Part shown: piece by piece, positions 1 through 7,632 of the stretch
How the letters are laid out: each line of letters begins with the position of its first letter
Numbering within the stretch: the first letter of the stretch is position 1
Source of the DNA: a virus
Reading direction: 5' to 3' (one strand)
IMG/VR virus record: IMGVR_UViG_3300044546_001351
Coordinates: 1 to 22,991 of that record
Length of the DNA stretch: 22,991 nucleotides
Position numbers and translations under genes: made by a program
The notes under the pieces: generated by a model
Told to the model about the DNA's origin: nothing
What the model saw: the letters and a program-made list of their open reading frames with translations, nothing else
Database searches by the model: none

Positions 1-347
1 TAACTCAGCCTGTATCTATAGCTAGCGTTCCAGCGGAATCCGGTAGGTCCAAAGTTCTTCTTTATAGGAATGACTACGGTACGGTTAACGTGACTACCTC
101 TGCCTACGTCGAAGTTACGGCCTCGACTTCTGGAGCTATCAATAGGCTCTACATTGCTGATACCTCTGGCTCTGCGATGATTTTAGCGACGGGCGGAGCA
201 GGCTCGGAAGTAGACCAGCTATACATCGGGCCAGGCGGTAATGAAGCTCCCTTCGAGTTAGCTATCCCTACAGCCACACGGGTATCAATCAAAGCCCTAG
301 ATGTAAGTGCGACATCCGGTCAAATGATTATCACTGCTCTCTCTTGA
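1..347 (+). CDS. Phage virion-associated protein, 5' end outside the window
   Basis: The reading frame is open from base 3 with no stop before 347, so the gene begins upstream of the window. The internal GTG at 90 is probably not the start. About 115 residues are visible: a beta-rich, Gly/Ser/Thr/Ala-rich chain. It contains a run like INRLYIADTSGSAM, then an LYIGPGGNEAPF segment, and ends with a VSIKALD...GQMIITALS strand pattern. Small phage structural proteins next to tail-fibre genes often look like this (family knowledge). A head or tail accessory role is inferred, and no catalytic motif is visible. The gap to the next gene is 21 bases and holds a GAAAGG ribosome site, so the two genes are probably co-transcribed. 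Confidence 0.7.
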   Translation, partial: TQPVSIASVPAESGRSKVLLYRNDYGTVNVTTSAYVEVTASTSGAINRLYIADTSGSAMILATGGAGSEVDQLYIGPGGNEAPFELAIPTATRVSIKALDVSATSGQMIITALS

Positions 348-368
348 GCATTACCGAAAGGTATTGAT

Positions 369-1739
369 ATGGGTAAGCCGATTATCTGGTCCGGTGTTAA
401 CGCCAAACTGATCAACTCGGGAGACTTGATTGATAAAAACAATCTAAGTCTAACCAATGGTGATAAAATTACAGTCACCCAAGCTAGCCACGGTTTTACA
501 TCGAGTGATGTAGGCAGGCCTCTATATCTGAACTCTGGCACTTGGACGCTAGCTATTGCTAACGCATCTGCTACCGCCGAGGTAGCAGGCTTTATCTACA
601 GTGTGCTAGATGCCAATACACTCCGCATCAGTACCTCAGGTCAGTGTCCTACTGTAGGAGCTAACTTCCTAGACGGCGGCGGTTCACTCGTCGCTGGTGA
701 AGTGTATTTCCTCTCGCCTACCACAGCTGGTAAAGTCAGTGTCACAGAGCCTAGCGTCATAGGTCAAGTGTCTAAGCCAGTAGGCGTTGCTACCTCTACA
801 ACAGCGTTCCAGTTTTTCAATTTTAGGGGTTCGGTTGTAGGAGGTGCTAATGCTAGGACGCAAATCAGTCTCAGCAACAATACTACTGCTAACATTCAAA
901 ACGTATCACTATACGATGCTGGTGAAATTGTCGGTTGGGTTTATATCGATGCTGGAACTGACTATCGCTTTTTGATCAAAGCGCAGTTTGCTAAAACAGG
1001 TGCTGGTACTAACTGGAACCTTAGCTATCAAACTGTGGGTGATACCCCACCTTCAGGTTTTAGCTTTAGCATTACCTCTGCAGGTGTCATTCAGTACACC
1101 ATGCCAAGTGTAGCTAGCTTTTCTACTGCTTTATTCAATTATGCGCTCAATGCTCCAGCTGTAGGTACAAGCTTTCCTCTAAGTGTATCCGGTACCAATG
1201 TTGTAGGTGGGACGCCTACCGTTGACACTGTGAATGAGTACACCACAAACAATGGTGTACAGATTCAAGGCAGGAAAAGCGGTGCATCTATAGCTAGTGG
1301 TTATGTTGGTGAATTGAATCAATTACAAAGCGGTTCATATTCCATTAACAACACACAATCATCTTGGAGAGTTGCTTCATCTGTATCATTAACTACAGGT
1401 ATTTATTTAGTTAGCTTTGGCGGTCGCTTTGGTTTAGATGGTATGACATGGACTACGTTAATTGATTTGAATGTTGCTATTTCTGGATCTTCTGCGGCTC
1501 CAACTGTAACTAATGGTTATGATGGCTCGTCTAGCGGGAGCAGCATAAGTTTAAACCCAACATATTACAGAGTATCATTAAGCACTGCACCTGTTTATGT
1601 TCGAGTAACATCATCTAACATCATTGTTGGAACAACTTCATTTTCTGGTTCTACATTATATTTCCAGCTTTACACAAACCAGCCATCGACTGGAACAGGG
1701 ACATTTCTCTGGGCTTATCAAGTAATAAGAATAGCATAG
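369..1739 (+). CDS. Tail-fibre-like / receptor-binding virion protein
   Basis: This 456-residue protein is almost entirely Gly/Ser/Thr/Asn-rich beta sequence with few charged residues, typical of phage fibres that contact the host surface. Roughly residues 1-155 form one domain, starting MGKPIIWSGVNAKL and including NSGTWTLAIANASA and a GEVYFLSP segment of the kind seen in phage fibre repeats. The middle (about 156-300) looks like a second beta domain. A C-terminal module starts at residue 308 (IASGYVGEL) and ends in IRIA. A related module ends the next gene product, so the two are partial paralogues. The ATG at 369 follows a GAAAGG site. Fibre function is inferred from composition and neighbours; the receptor cannot be told. 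Confidence 0.75.
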   Translation: MGKPIIWSGVNAKLINSGDLIDKNNLSLTNGDKITVTQASHGFTSSDVGRPLYLNSGTWTLAIANASATAEVAGFIYSVLDANTLRISTSGQCPTVGANFLDGGGSLVAGEVYFLSPTTAGKVSVTEPSVIGQVSKPVGVATSTTAFQFFNFRGSVVGGANARTQISLSNNTTANIQNVSLYDAGEIVGWVYIDAGTDYRFLIKAQFAKTGAGTNWNLSYQTVGDTPPSGFSFSITSAGVIQYTMPSVASFSTALFNYALNAPAVGTSFPLSVSGTNVVGGTPTVDTVNEYTTNNGVQIQGRKSGASIASGYVGELNQLQSGSYSINNTQSSWRVASSVSLTTGIYLVSFGGRFGLDGMTWTTLIDLNVAISGSSAAPTVTNGYDGSSSGSSISLNPTYYRVSLSTAPVYVRVTSSNIIVGTTSFSGSTLYFQLYTNQPSTGTGTFLWAYQVIRIA

Positions 1740-1754
1740 GTGACACATGGCAAA
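1731..1754 (+). repeat. 24-base direct repeat, copy 1, at a tail-fibre gene junction
   Basis: These 24 bases are identical to 3607-3630. The repeat covers the last codons (IA) and stop of the upstream fibre gene, a GGTGACAC spacer holding the ribosome site, and the ATG plus MAN codons of the next gene. It marks the edge of a duplicated module. Confidence 0.9.
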
Positions 1755-3615
1755 CTCAGCATTTAGCCCTACACTAACAGTCACCGGCGGCACTACGCAG
1801 CAAGGTGAAATAAACGTAATCACAAACCCTATCGCTCAAACTGATACGAGCGGCTGGACTACTTCTAGCGTAACACTCAGCCGTGTAGCTACAGGATCGC
1901 CTCTTGATCCCGAGATACCTACAGGCTTCCAAGCTATTTCAACTACTACAACAACGTCCTACATCCAAACTACCCTACAACTTATTGCTCCATCCCTACG
2001 GAATAGAAAACTCAAACTACAATTTTTCTTAGCTTTGACTAGTAGTACATCCTGGAAGGTGGACATATTTAAGTCTGACGGAGTGACTAGGTACCCTCTC
2101 AGCACTGATAGCTCTGCAGTCAGTGTAATACCTGCTTTGACCGGGACCTACACTACTACTTTCGATATGGACACTGACACTGGTGTCTACGTGCGGTTTA
2201 CTAGGCATGCAGGTTCAGGGACCACTACACTAAACTTTACTAACTTGATTGTAGGACCTGGGATTCAACCTCAGGGGGCGGTAGTACAAGAGTGGCAAAA
2301 TTTTACTCCCGTCACTTTCGGGTCTACTACTTACAGCTCTCTTACTGGTAAATACAGAAGGATTGGTGATTCTGCTACTTTTAGAATATCAGCTACGATC
2401 AACTCAGCCTCTGGTACATACTGGTTTGACCTACCATCTGGTTTGACAATTGACACCACAAAAGTAAGAAACGGAAACTACCAGGATCAGTATGGTTATG
2501 CTACCTACTATCGATCACCGACTGTAAACTATATTGGCATAGTGCAAAAAACAAACGTAGCCAACAGGGTGCGGATTGTAGGACCTAACGGTACTAACGA
2601 GTGGTCACAAAGTACCAACTTGCCAACTACGCCAGCCACGGGTGATGGAATAGAATTAGAATTTACTGTACCTATCGCCGAGTGGTCTGGCTCCGGCACT
2701 GTACAGCTAGCCCAGAATGATGTGGAGTGGGCTTCTAATGACGGAAGTGGTGGTACAGCCGCAAACACTAACTATTCAACAGGTATGCAATATGGTCCCA
2801 GTGGTAGCTCCATAGTAGCCGTTGCCTCAACATCTGGCGGTTATGCAATTACTGGTTACAAAGTTCAGTTTCAAAGTCCGATTCAAAACGGCGATAGGAT
2901 TCAAGTAGAAATATTAGGTTCTGGCGCAACAAGTTGGGTACCACTAGAAGAAACTGTTTTTGCTCAAAATATAAGGGGAACAGGATACAGAACGGGAATT
3001 ATTGTAATTGCCAATGATAGTACAAGTGTGTTTGTTCAGTTTGGAAATGCGGGATGTTATTCAAATAGCGCAACTTATGAGGCTGCAGGTGCTGCATGGT
3101 CAACGCAGACTGCAACTAAGTGGAGAGTGAGGAAAACTTCTGCAGGCGCAGCTATAGGCTTTGGCCTAGTAGTACCCGGTACATCAGCTGGCCTAGTATC
3201 TGCTTCGGGTGTTCCAGGGAATACCACAGGGAATGCGATAGCTAGTGGGTATGTGGGTGAATTGCTGACAGCTACATGGACAGGCCAAACCATTACCACG
3301 GGCGGTGGACTGACCTTAGGGACTATTACATCTGTTTCTCCTGGCATTTATTTAGCAGTGATAGAGGCTGATGTAACTTTTGGATCGGCTACAAGGATCA
3401 CATCAACAATTGGCGGAACGGCTACAGCTGTTGTTCAAAAAAATGCTCTTGGTGGGGACTATATACGGCAAGTTGCGTCAACTGCTGCCTCTTTATATGT
3501 AACTTATTTTGTGCGAGTAACTTCTTCCGGATCGATGACTTTTACTTCGGCTTCAGTAACAGCGAACACAACAAATGATGCTCGTGGCTCATTTAGCTTA
3601 ATCCGCATAGCATAG
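1747..3615 (+). CDS. Large tail-fibre-like / receptor-binding virion protein
   Basis: This 622-residue, beta-rich protein has no signal peptide or membrane segment. Residues about 23-170 look like a carbohydrate-binding-type sandwich (NVITNPIAQTDTSGWTTSS ... TLNFTNLIVGPG). Residues about 179-320 begin VVQEWQNFTPVTF and continue as a second beta domain, an arrangement common in phage fibres. A further segment follows around VEWASNDGSGG. The C-terminal module starts at residue 498 (IASGYVGEL) and ends SLIRIA, matching the end of the preceding protein. The start lies in a 24-base repeat shared with the next gene junction. The modular make-up suggests host-range variation by domain exchange; this is inferred from sequence only. 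Confidence 0.78.
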   Translation: MANSAFSPTLTVTGGTTQQGEINVITNPIAQTDTSGWTTSSVTLSRVATGSPLDPEIPTGFQAISTTTTTSYIQTTLQLIAPSLRNRKLKLQFFLALTSSTSWKVDIFKSDGVTRYPLSTDSSAVSVIPALTGTYTTTFDMDTDTGVYVRFTRHAGSGTTTLNFTNLIVGPGIQPQGAVVQEWQNFTPVTFGSTTYSSLTGKYRRIGDSATFRISATINSASGTYWFDLPSGLTIDTTKVRNGNYQDQYGYATYYRSPTVNYIGIVQKTNVANRVRIVGPNGTNEWSQSTNLPTTPATGDGIELEFTVPIAEWSGSGTVQLAQNDVEWASNDGSGGTAANTNYSTGMQYGPSGSSIVAVASTSGGYAITGYKVQFQSPIQNGDRIQVEILGSGATSWVPLEETVFAQNIRGTGYRTGIIVIANDSTSVFVQFGNAGCYSNSATYEAAGAAWSTQTATKWRVRKTSAGAAIGFGLVVPGTSAGLVSASGVPGNTTGNAIASGYVGELLTATWTGQTITTGGGLTLGTITSVSPGIYLAVIEADVTFGSATRITSTIGGTATAVVQKNALGGDYIRQVASTAASLYVTYFVRVTSSGSMTFTSASVTANTTNDARGSFSLIRIA

Positions 3616-3630
3616 GTGACACATGGCAAA
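3607..3630 (+). repeat. 24-base direct repeat, copy 2, at the next fibre junction
   Basis: This copy is identical to 1731-1754 and sits in the same functional position: end of one fibre gene, ribosome site and first codons of the next. It is consistent with duplication of a fibre module or with recombination at conserved junctions. Confidence 0.9.
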
Positions 3631-4714
3631 TACAGCACAATTAGGCTCGTATGGTGATGTTAGTGGATCACCACTGGTTTTTAGGAATAAGTTAATAAAC
3701 GGAGCAATGTTAATCGACCAAAGGAATGCTGGAGCAAGCAAAACTCCGGTTGACGGTGAATATCTGTTAGATAGGTGGAAAGCTGGCGCAAGTGCTGCAT
3801 CAAAATTCAGCGTTCAGCAAGTGACTTCAACCGCTCCGGTTGGTTTTAGTCATGCTTTGCAAATAACATCATTATCTGCTTATTCAGTTACAACAAACGA
3901 TAATTTTGAAATTTTTCAACTCATTGAAGGTTTCAATACTTATGATTTGGCTTTTGGAACGGCAAACGCCAAAACAATCACGGTATCATTTTGGGTACGG
4001 TCTAGTTTAACTGGAACGTTTGGTGGAGCTATTCAAAATAGCGCATTTAATCGATCTTACCCTTTTACTTATACAATTAGTGCAACGAATACTTGGGAGT
4101 ATAAAACCGTAACGATCCCTGGCGATACCTCTGGGACTTGGATTGGTGCGACCAGCGGCGCAGGATTAGTTTTATGTCTTGGGATTGGAGCAGGTACTGG
4201 TAGAAGTGGTCCGGCTGGTGCTTGGGCAGGAGCGACCTATTATAACGCGACAGGAGCAACTAGTTTAGTAGGAACTAACGCCGCTACTTTATTATTTTCA
4301 GGCGTCCAGCTAGAAGCTGGAAGTGTAGCGACACCGTTTGAACAAAGGCCGCTTGGTACTGAGTTAGTTTTGTGTCAGAGGTATTACGAACGAGCGTGGC
4401 CCTTGGGTGTTGCTACAGGCGCGGGTACTCCATCTTATTATGTTAGCGGTATGGTTTTAGCATCTGCAACAAATTTAGCCAGAGGTCCAGCACCTTGGAA
4501 AATTGAAAAAAAAGGCTCTGTCACTACTAAAGTTTGGGCATTTTCAGGTGACGCAGATAAAATTTCTGTGATGGGTTCTGGTATGACTCTCGCAGGAACA
4601 GTTGTAAGTAAGGCGGTAGATAATAATACATTCTTTTTATTGTCTGATAGTGGAAGCGGTTTAGCTATAGGCACATGGTATTGTTATGCTTGGACTTGTG
4701 AATCAGAACTCTGA
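3623..4714 (+). CDS. Phage tail-fibre / adsorption protein with the 'RNKLINGAMLIDQR' fold
   Basis: The protein has 363 residues. Residues about 20-52 read FRNKLINGAMLIDQRN...YLLDRWK. Residues about 225-260 read SGVQLEAGS...FEQRPLGTEL...CQRYYE. These paired signatures bracket a carbohydrate-binding-like beta sandwich that recurs in phage tail proteins (family knowledge). The first residues, MAN, come from the shared 24-base junction repeat. The gene follows the two fibre genes directly and most likely encodes a third fibre or tip component. No peptidase or lyase motif is visible. The third gene lacks the IASGYVGEL/IRIA C-terminal module of the other two. Confidence 0.8.
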   Translation: MANTAQLGSYGDVSGSPLVFRNKLINGAMLIDQRNAGASKTPVDGEYLLDRWKAGASAASKFSVQQVTSTAPVGFSHALQITSLSAYSVTTNDNFEIFQLIEGFNTYDLAFGTANAKTITVSFWVRSSLTGTFGGAIQNSAFNRSYPFTYTISATNTWEYKTVTIPGDTSGTWIGATSGAGLVLCLGIGAGTGRSGPAGAWAGATYYNATGATSLVGTNAATLLFSGVQLEAGSVATPFEQRPLGTELVLCQRYYERAWPLGVATGAGTPSYYVSGMVLASATNLARGPAPWKIEKKGSVTTKVWAFSGDADKISVMGSGMTLAGTVVSKAVDNNTFFLLSDSGSGLAIGTWYCYAWTCESEL

Positions 4715-4723
4715 GAGGCACTT

Positions 4724-5170
4724 ATGAAAACGCTATTAGCTCTGTTTTTATTTTCCTCACAAGCTTTCGCACAGTGGGTTCCAGCGCCTCCTGCGGATCC
4801 AATTCCTACACCCTTTCCAGGTCCCTCGGCGCTATCTTGGGAAGTAAATGAGTTTCGCACTCAGTTTAACCTAGTCAATTTGACTTCTACTGCAGAGCTA
4901 GACTGTGCTGCGTATAGGCATGCTGCAGACCTATATGCCTCGCGTGTATGTAGGCACACGGGTTCAGATGGCTCCACATTCCCTGACAGAGCTAGGGACT
5001 GTAACACTGATGCTAAATCTCAGCTGATAGCCTGTGGTTTCCAGAGACCTGAAGCTGTAATCCGAAAGTGGGTAGCTGATACTCTAGGTCAGCAAATCTT
5101 GCTAGATCCTGACTATATAGCTTTAGGATCAGCGCATGTAGGTAACGTTTGGGTTTTACTTTTACAATAA
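4724..5170 (+). CDS. Secreted CAP (SCP/PR-1)-like domain protein, degenerate
   Basis: This 148-residue protein has a clear signal peptide: MKT, a hydrophobic core, and a likely signal peptidase I site after AFA (residue 16). A Pro-rich linker (about 19-36) follows, then a CAP-like domain. Cys61, 76, 93 and 104 align with four cysteines of the second CAP protein in this window (8094-8540), suggesting two disulfides in an exported protein. CRHTGSDGS (from residue 76) is a classic CAP motif. However, the Glu of the usual GEN motif is missing (KSQLIACGF), and the GHR-type His is missing (TLGQQILLDPDY). The full CAP cavity tetrad is therefore absent. A GAGG site precedes the ATG. The role is unknown; it could act at the host envelope. 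Confidence 0.75.
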   Translation: MKTLLALFLFSSQAFAQWVPAPPADPIPTPFPGPSALSWEVNEFRTQFNLVNLTSTAELDCAAYRHAADLYASRVCRHTGSDGSTFPDRARDCNTDAKSQLIACGFQRPEAVIRKWVADTLGQQILLDPDYIALGSAHVGNVWVLLLQ

Positions 5171-5181
5171 AGGATACACAT

Positions 5182-5625
5182 ATGCCTCTCAAGTCTGGAT
5201 ACTCTCAAAAAACTATTTCCAAAAACATTGGTACTGAAATGAAATCGGGCGCTCCACAGAAACAGGCTATAGCCATTGCTCTGTCTAAAGCCCGTGAAGC
5301 TAAGAAAAGAGCAGGCAAATGGATGGGCGGAAGAGTAGAAGGCGAAGAGGGTAGGGCAGCACCTGATAATCAGTCTTGGGATTTAAAACAGCCTATGCCT
5401 GAAAGAGTTGATAGCACAGGTGAACCTCATGCTGCAGAACGTAAAGCCGAGAATTTTAGTAACCTAGGTCCTGACAGCCCGGCAGGACTAAGCTATACTT
5501 ATCACACCTCACCAGACTACAAGTCGCCTGTCCTAGATCATCTAGGCGAAACGGATGTTACACCCAAGTACGATCCTGACGACGAAATGTCTATTGTCGC
5601 AGCGTTAAAAAAGAGGGTGAAATGA
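5182..5625 (+). CDS. Conserved small phage protein, basic N-terminus
   Basis: This 147-residue protein starts at the ATG at 5182, preceded by AAAGGA; an upstream in-frame codon at 5149 lacks a good site and would overlap the CAP gene. The N-terminus (KSGYSQKTISKNIGTEMKSG, then PQKQAIAIALSKAREA) matches a small phage protein family in which a short helical segment contains PQKQAxAIALSKA (family knowledge). The remainder is hydrophilic and probably disordered, with many Pro, Asp and Glu residues. It ends in a basic LKKRVK tail overlapping the next gene by 4 bases (ATGA). The function of the family is not known to me. Its position suggests a virion or late accessory protein. Confidence 0.65.
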   Translation: MPLKSGYSQKTISKNIGTEMKSGAPQKQAIAIALSKAREAKKRAGKWMGGRVEGEEGRAAPDNQSWDLKQPMPERVDSTGEPHAAERKAENFSNLGPDSPAGLSYTYHTSPDYKSPVLDHLGETDVTPKYDPDDEMSIVAALKKRVK

Positions 5626-5957
5626 GATTTATTCAATTTGAACCTTTTGCCAGTATTACAGCTGCTGCTGATGCCTACTCTGATCCGGTAGAAATAGCCT
5701 CGGTTTTTAGCATGGGCATGCATGCACACGTATTGACAGGCACGGCTAAAGGCAAGGCCTATTTCCAAGTCAGCTGTGATCCTATTGGTGGGACACCGGG
5801 TAATTTTGTTACCTATGGTTCTGGCGCGGACCTTACTGGTAGTGAAGTACAAGCCTACAGTTTCACCGAAATAGCTGCAAACTGGGTGCGTCTTTTTTGG
5901 GATCATAGTTCTGGAAGCGGAACGCTCAGAATTCACCTTAAAACCAACGGGTATTAA
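5622..5957 (+). CDS. Small beta-rich phage structural protein
   Basis: This 111-residue protein is translationally coupled to the previous gene through ATGA. The pattern is beta-rich: FEPFASITAAADAYSDPVEI, then HVLTGTAKGKAYFQVSCDP, then a WVRLFWDHSSGSGTLRIHL end. Small phage virion proteins encoded between tail and lysis genes often read this way, with a 'vtGta.G...lQ.S.D' core and a 'WVR...GSGTL' end (family knowledge). No enzyme motif is present. A tail or decoration role is inferred. It loosely resembles the partial protein at the left edge of the window in strand pattern, but I cannot prove homology by eye. Confidence 0.6.
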   Translation: MRFIQFEPFASITAAADAYSDPVEIASVFSMGMHAHVLTGTAKGKAYFQVSCDPIGGTPGNFVTYGSGADLTGSEVQAYSFTEIAANWVRLFWDHSSGSGTLRIHLKTNGY

Positions 5958-5959
5958 CT

Positions 5960-6133
5960 ATGTTTCAAAAATGGATTTTATCCGCTTTGAAAACTGTCTT
6001 AGCTGATGATGGCACAAAAAAATGCTTATTTTCAGCGTTAGATAAAGCTGTGAAAGACACTAAAAATCCGGTAGATGATAAAGCGGCGGAAGTCATTAAA
6101 GCTACCTATGACGTCATAGTAGGTATCTTATGA
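5960..6133 (+). CDS. 57-residue helical protein upstream of the endolysin
   Basis: This short gene reads MFQKWILSALKTVLADDG at its start and NPVDDKAAEVIKATYDVIV near its end. It begins two bases after the upstream stop and overlaps the endolysin start by ATGA, so it belongs to the same cassette. The sequence predicts two amphipathic helices around a short Lys/Asp-rich centre. I see no convincing transmembrane helix, so it is not an obvious holin. Short proteins with a 'TkNpvDDk' type core are common beside phage lysis genes (family knowledge, moderate). A lysis-accessory role is a guess from location. Confidence 0.6.
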   Translation: MFQKWILSALKTVLADDGTKKCLFSALDKAVKDTKNPVDDKAAEVIKATYDVIVGIL

Positions 6134-6585
6134 AAGAGCCAACCCGTTTCAGTAGTCCTAACCTATTGTTTCCGCCGTTTTTGGCGGAACTGGTGCTGGG
6201 CATAGCAAGGGCTAATGAAGCGGGTTTCCCTATTGCTATCTTTGAAAGTTTCCGATCGCCTATACGCCAAGGCCAGCTGTACGAGCAAGGTAGGTCTCAG
6301 TCTGGTAAGATAATTACTAATGCTCAGCCCTGGAAAAGCTGGCACCAATACGGCCTAGCAGCTGATATTGCGCTGTTTCAAAACGGTGGGTGGAGTTGGG
6401 ACTTTGATCCCAAGAAAATAGCTAAGTTTTTTGAAAGTCCTAAACTTACTTGGGGAGGGACTTTTAAAAGTTTTGATGGCCCACACTATGAGTGGAAGAA
6501 AAAGCCAAGCCTCGTAGTGTCCGAAGCTTTGGTTAAATCTCAAGGTATACTTAGATTTTGGGCGGAAATTGAAGCTTCGTCTTAA
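6130..6585 (+). CDS. Endolysin: M15-family D-Ala/L-Ala-D-Glu-type peptidase
   Basis: This 151-residue enzyme should cut peptide cross-links or stems of peptidoglycan to release progeny. Zinc-site residues are visible in order: SWHQYGLAADI gives His72 and Asp79, and FDGPHYEW gives His119 with Asp116 three residues before it as the likely catalytic acid. The N-terminal FESFRSPIRQGQLYEQGR segment is a typical substrate-side motif of the VanY/M15C branch. The length suits a single-domain endolysin with no added cell-wall-binding domain and no signal peptide, so release would normally need a holin. It overlaps the 57-residue gene by ATGA. Its stop at 6585 is one base from the end of a convergent minus-strand gene. 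Confidence 0.88.
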   Translation: MKEPTRFSSPNLLFPPFLAELVLGIARANEAGFPIAIFESFRSPIRQGQLYEQGRSQSGKIITNAQPWKSWHQYGLAADIALFQNGGWSWDFDPKKIAKFFESPKLTWGGTFKSFDGPHYEWKKKPSLVVSEALVKSQGILRFWAEIEASS

Positions 6586-6586
6586 T

Positions 6587-6808
6587 TTACTTGGGACCAC
6601 ACACATGCACGATAGCTTCGCGTTTCATCTTAGGTTTTCTTAGCCTCACTTTAATCTGAGACTTGTTAAAACCCTCTAATACCTTAGTCAGAATAGAATA
6701 ATCATCTAGGCTAAAGTGATAGGGCTCAGACCTCTCAAGTTTTACCATTGATTCAGCTGTAACTTTTAAGCCGTGGAGTATCATTAGTTCTTGTACTGTC
6801 AGCTGCAT
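6587..6808 (-). CDS. Unknown 73-residue protein, last gene of the RecT operon
   Basis: The start overlaps the RecT-like gene stop as TAATG, so translation is coupled. The sequence has a hydrophobic N-terminal helix-like part (MQLTVQELMILHGLKVTAES), a centre with HFSLDDYSILTKVLEG, and a basic C-terminal stretch (IKVRLRKPKMKREA). The basic end would suit nucleic-acid contact, but that is only inferred. I do not recognise a family. The gene ends one base from the convergent endolysin gene, with no terminator-like hairpin between them. Confidence 0.6.
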   Translation of the reverse strand: MQLTVQELMILHGLKVTAESMVKLERSEPYHFSLDDYSILTKVLEGFNKSQIKVRLRKPKMKREAIVHVCGPK

Positions 6809-7632
6809 TACTGGCCTCCAAACGTGCTGTAAACATCTGCTTCAAATTTCACCACATCAATTATTTCAGCAACGGTAGGTTTGTTCCACGTCCTGCCTTC
6901 AAGTAATGCCAGAGCTCGATCAATACCCGCAGCGTCTAGCTCTTTACCTAAAACACTTTTTGCTACTTCTACCATACGAGTATTTTTGTTACTGAATAAC
7001 GCCGGATTTTTTTTAACATCGGGCGTAGGTGTTGGGACAGAAGTAGGGCTCGGTGCTGGAGTAGGTGTGGGTGTCGGCGAGATATCTATTACGTCTCCGC
7101 TCTCATCTACTTCGGCACCTAGTTCTTCAGGTGTATAGCTAATACCAGCTATAGCATCGGGAAATAATGATCTAGCCATCTCAGACACTACCCTAGCGTG
7201 AAGCATAGCCCGGGGGTATTTAGACCACGTTGGATTGCCCGTAATACCTGCCTTTTTGGCATCCTCAAGGCTCCAAACGAAAGTCTCGACTCCGTGCCCA
7301 TCACGCTTCGCTTCGACAATACAGCGTTCACTAGAGCGCTCTTTAAACTTAATCACGGTCTTTGGGTGTAGCCGGTAGATTTGAGCAAGCATAAGCTCAG
7401 CACTCATACACGGCTTACCGTTGATTACATGGATATGACTCAGGGCTTGCAGAGGCGGGATTTGTAGCTCTTTACCCTTCAGTACAATAAGAATCACTTG
7501 CTCGGGCTTGGTAATCCCTTTTGGGAGTAAGCCTGATGCCAGTAGGGACTTGGACTGCTCTTTCAGTAAATCCCACTCGTGCAGGGTAGGCAGGTGATTA
7601 GAATAAGTCGAAAGCATCGTCTGGGATGTCAT
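6808..7632 (-). CDS. RecT-like single-strand annealing recombinase
   Basis: I set the start at 7632 because CAGGAG lies 9-10 bases upstream of that ATG. A longer frame to 7719 would overlap the preceding gene by more than 120 bases. The 274-residue product carries the phage RecT-type core: LKGKELQIPPLQALSHIHVI, GKPCMSAELMLAQI, the DAKKAGITGNPTWSKYPRAM segment and MARSLFPDAIAGISYTPEEL. Such proteins coat single strands and anneal homologous DNA during phage replication (family knowledge). A Pro/Thr/Ser linker (SPTPTPTPAPSP...) joins the core to a C-terminal helical part. It overlaps the 123-residue upstream gene by 35 bases. No partner exonuclease gene is beside it. Confidence 0.75.
   Translation of the reverse strand: MTSQTMLSTYSNHLPTLHEWDLLKEQSKSLLASGLLPKGITKPEQVILIVLKGKELQIPPLQALSHIHVINGKPCMSAELMLAQIYRLHPKTVIKFKERSSERCIVEAKRDGHGVETFVWSLEDAKKAGITGNPTWSKYPRAMLHARVVSEMARSLFPDAIAGISYTPEELGAEVDESGDVIDISPTPTPTPAPSPTSVPTPTPDVKKNPALFSNKNTRMVEVAKSVLGKELDAAGIDRALALLEGRTWNKPTVAEIIDVVKFEADVYSTFGGQ

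Noticed and set aside
5538-5936. 132-residue minus-strand frame
   Set aside because: It is fully antisense to two coupled, family-like genes on the plus strand; no independent support.
7000-7080. Tandem repeat or regulatory array in the GTGTAGG/GGTGTGGG-rich stretch
   Set aside because: It is explained by the Pro/Thr-rich linker codons of the RecT-like gene on the minus strand.
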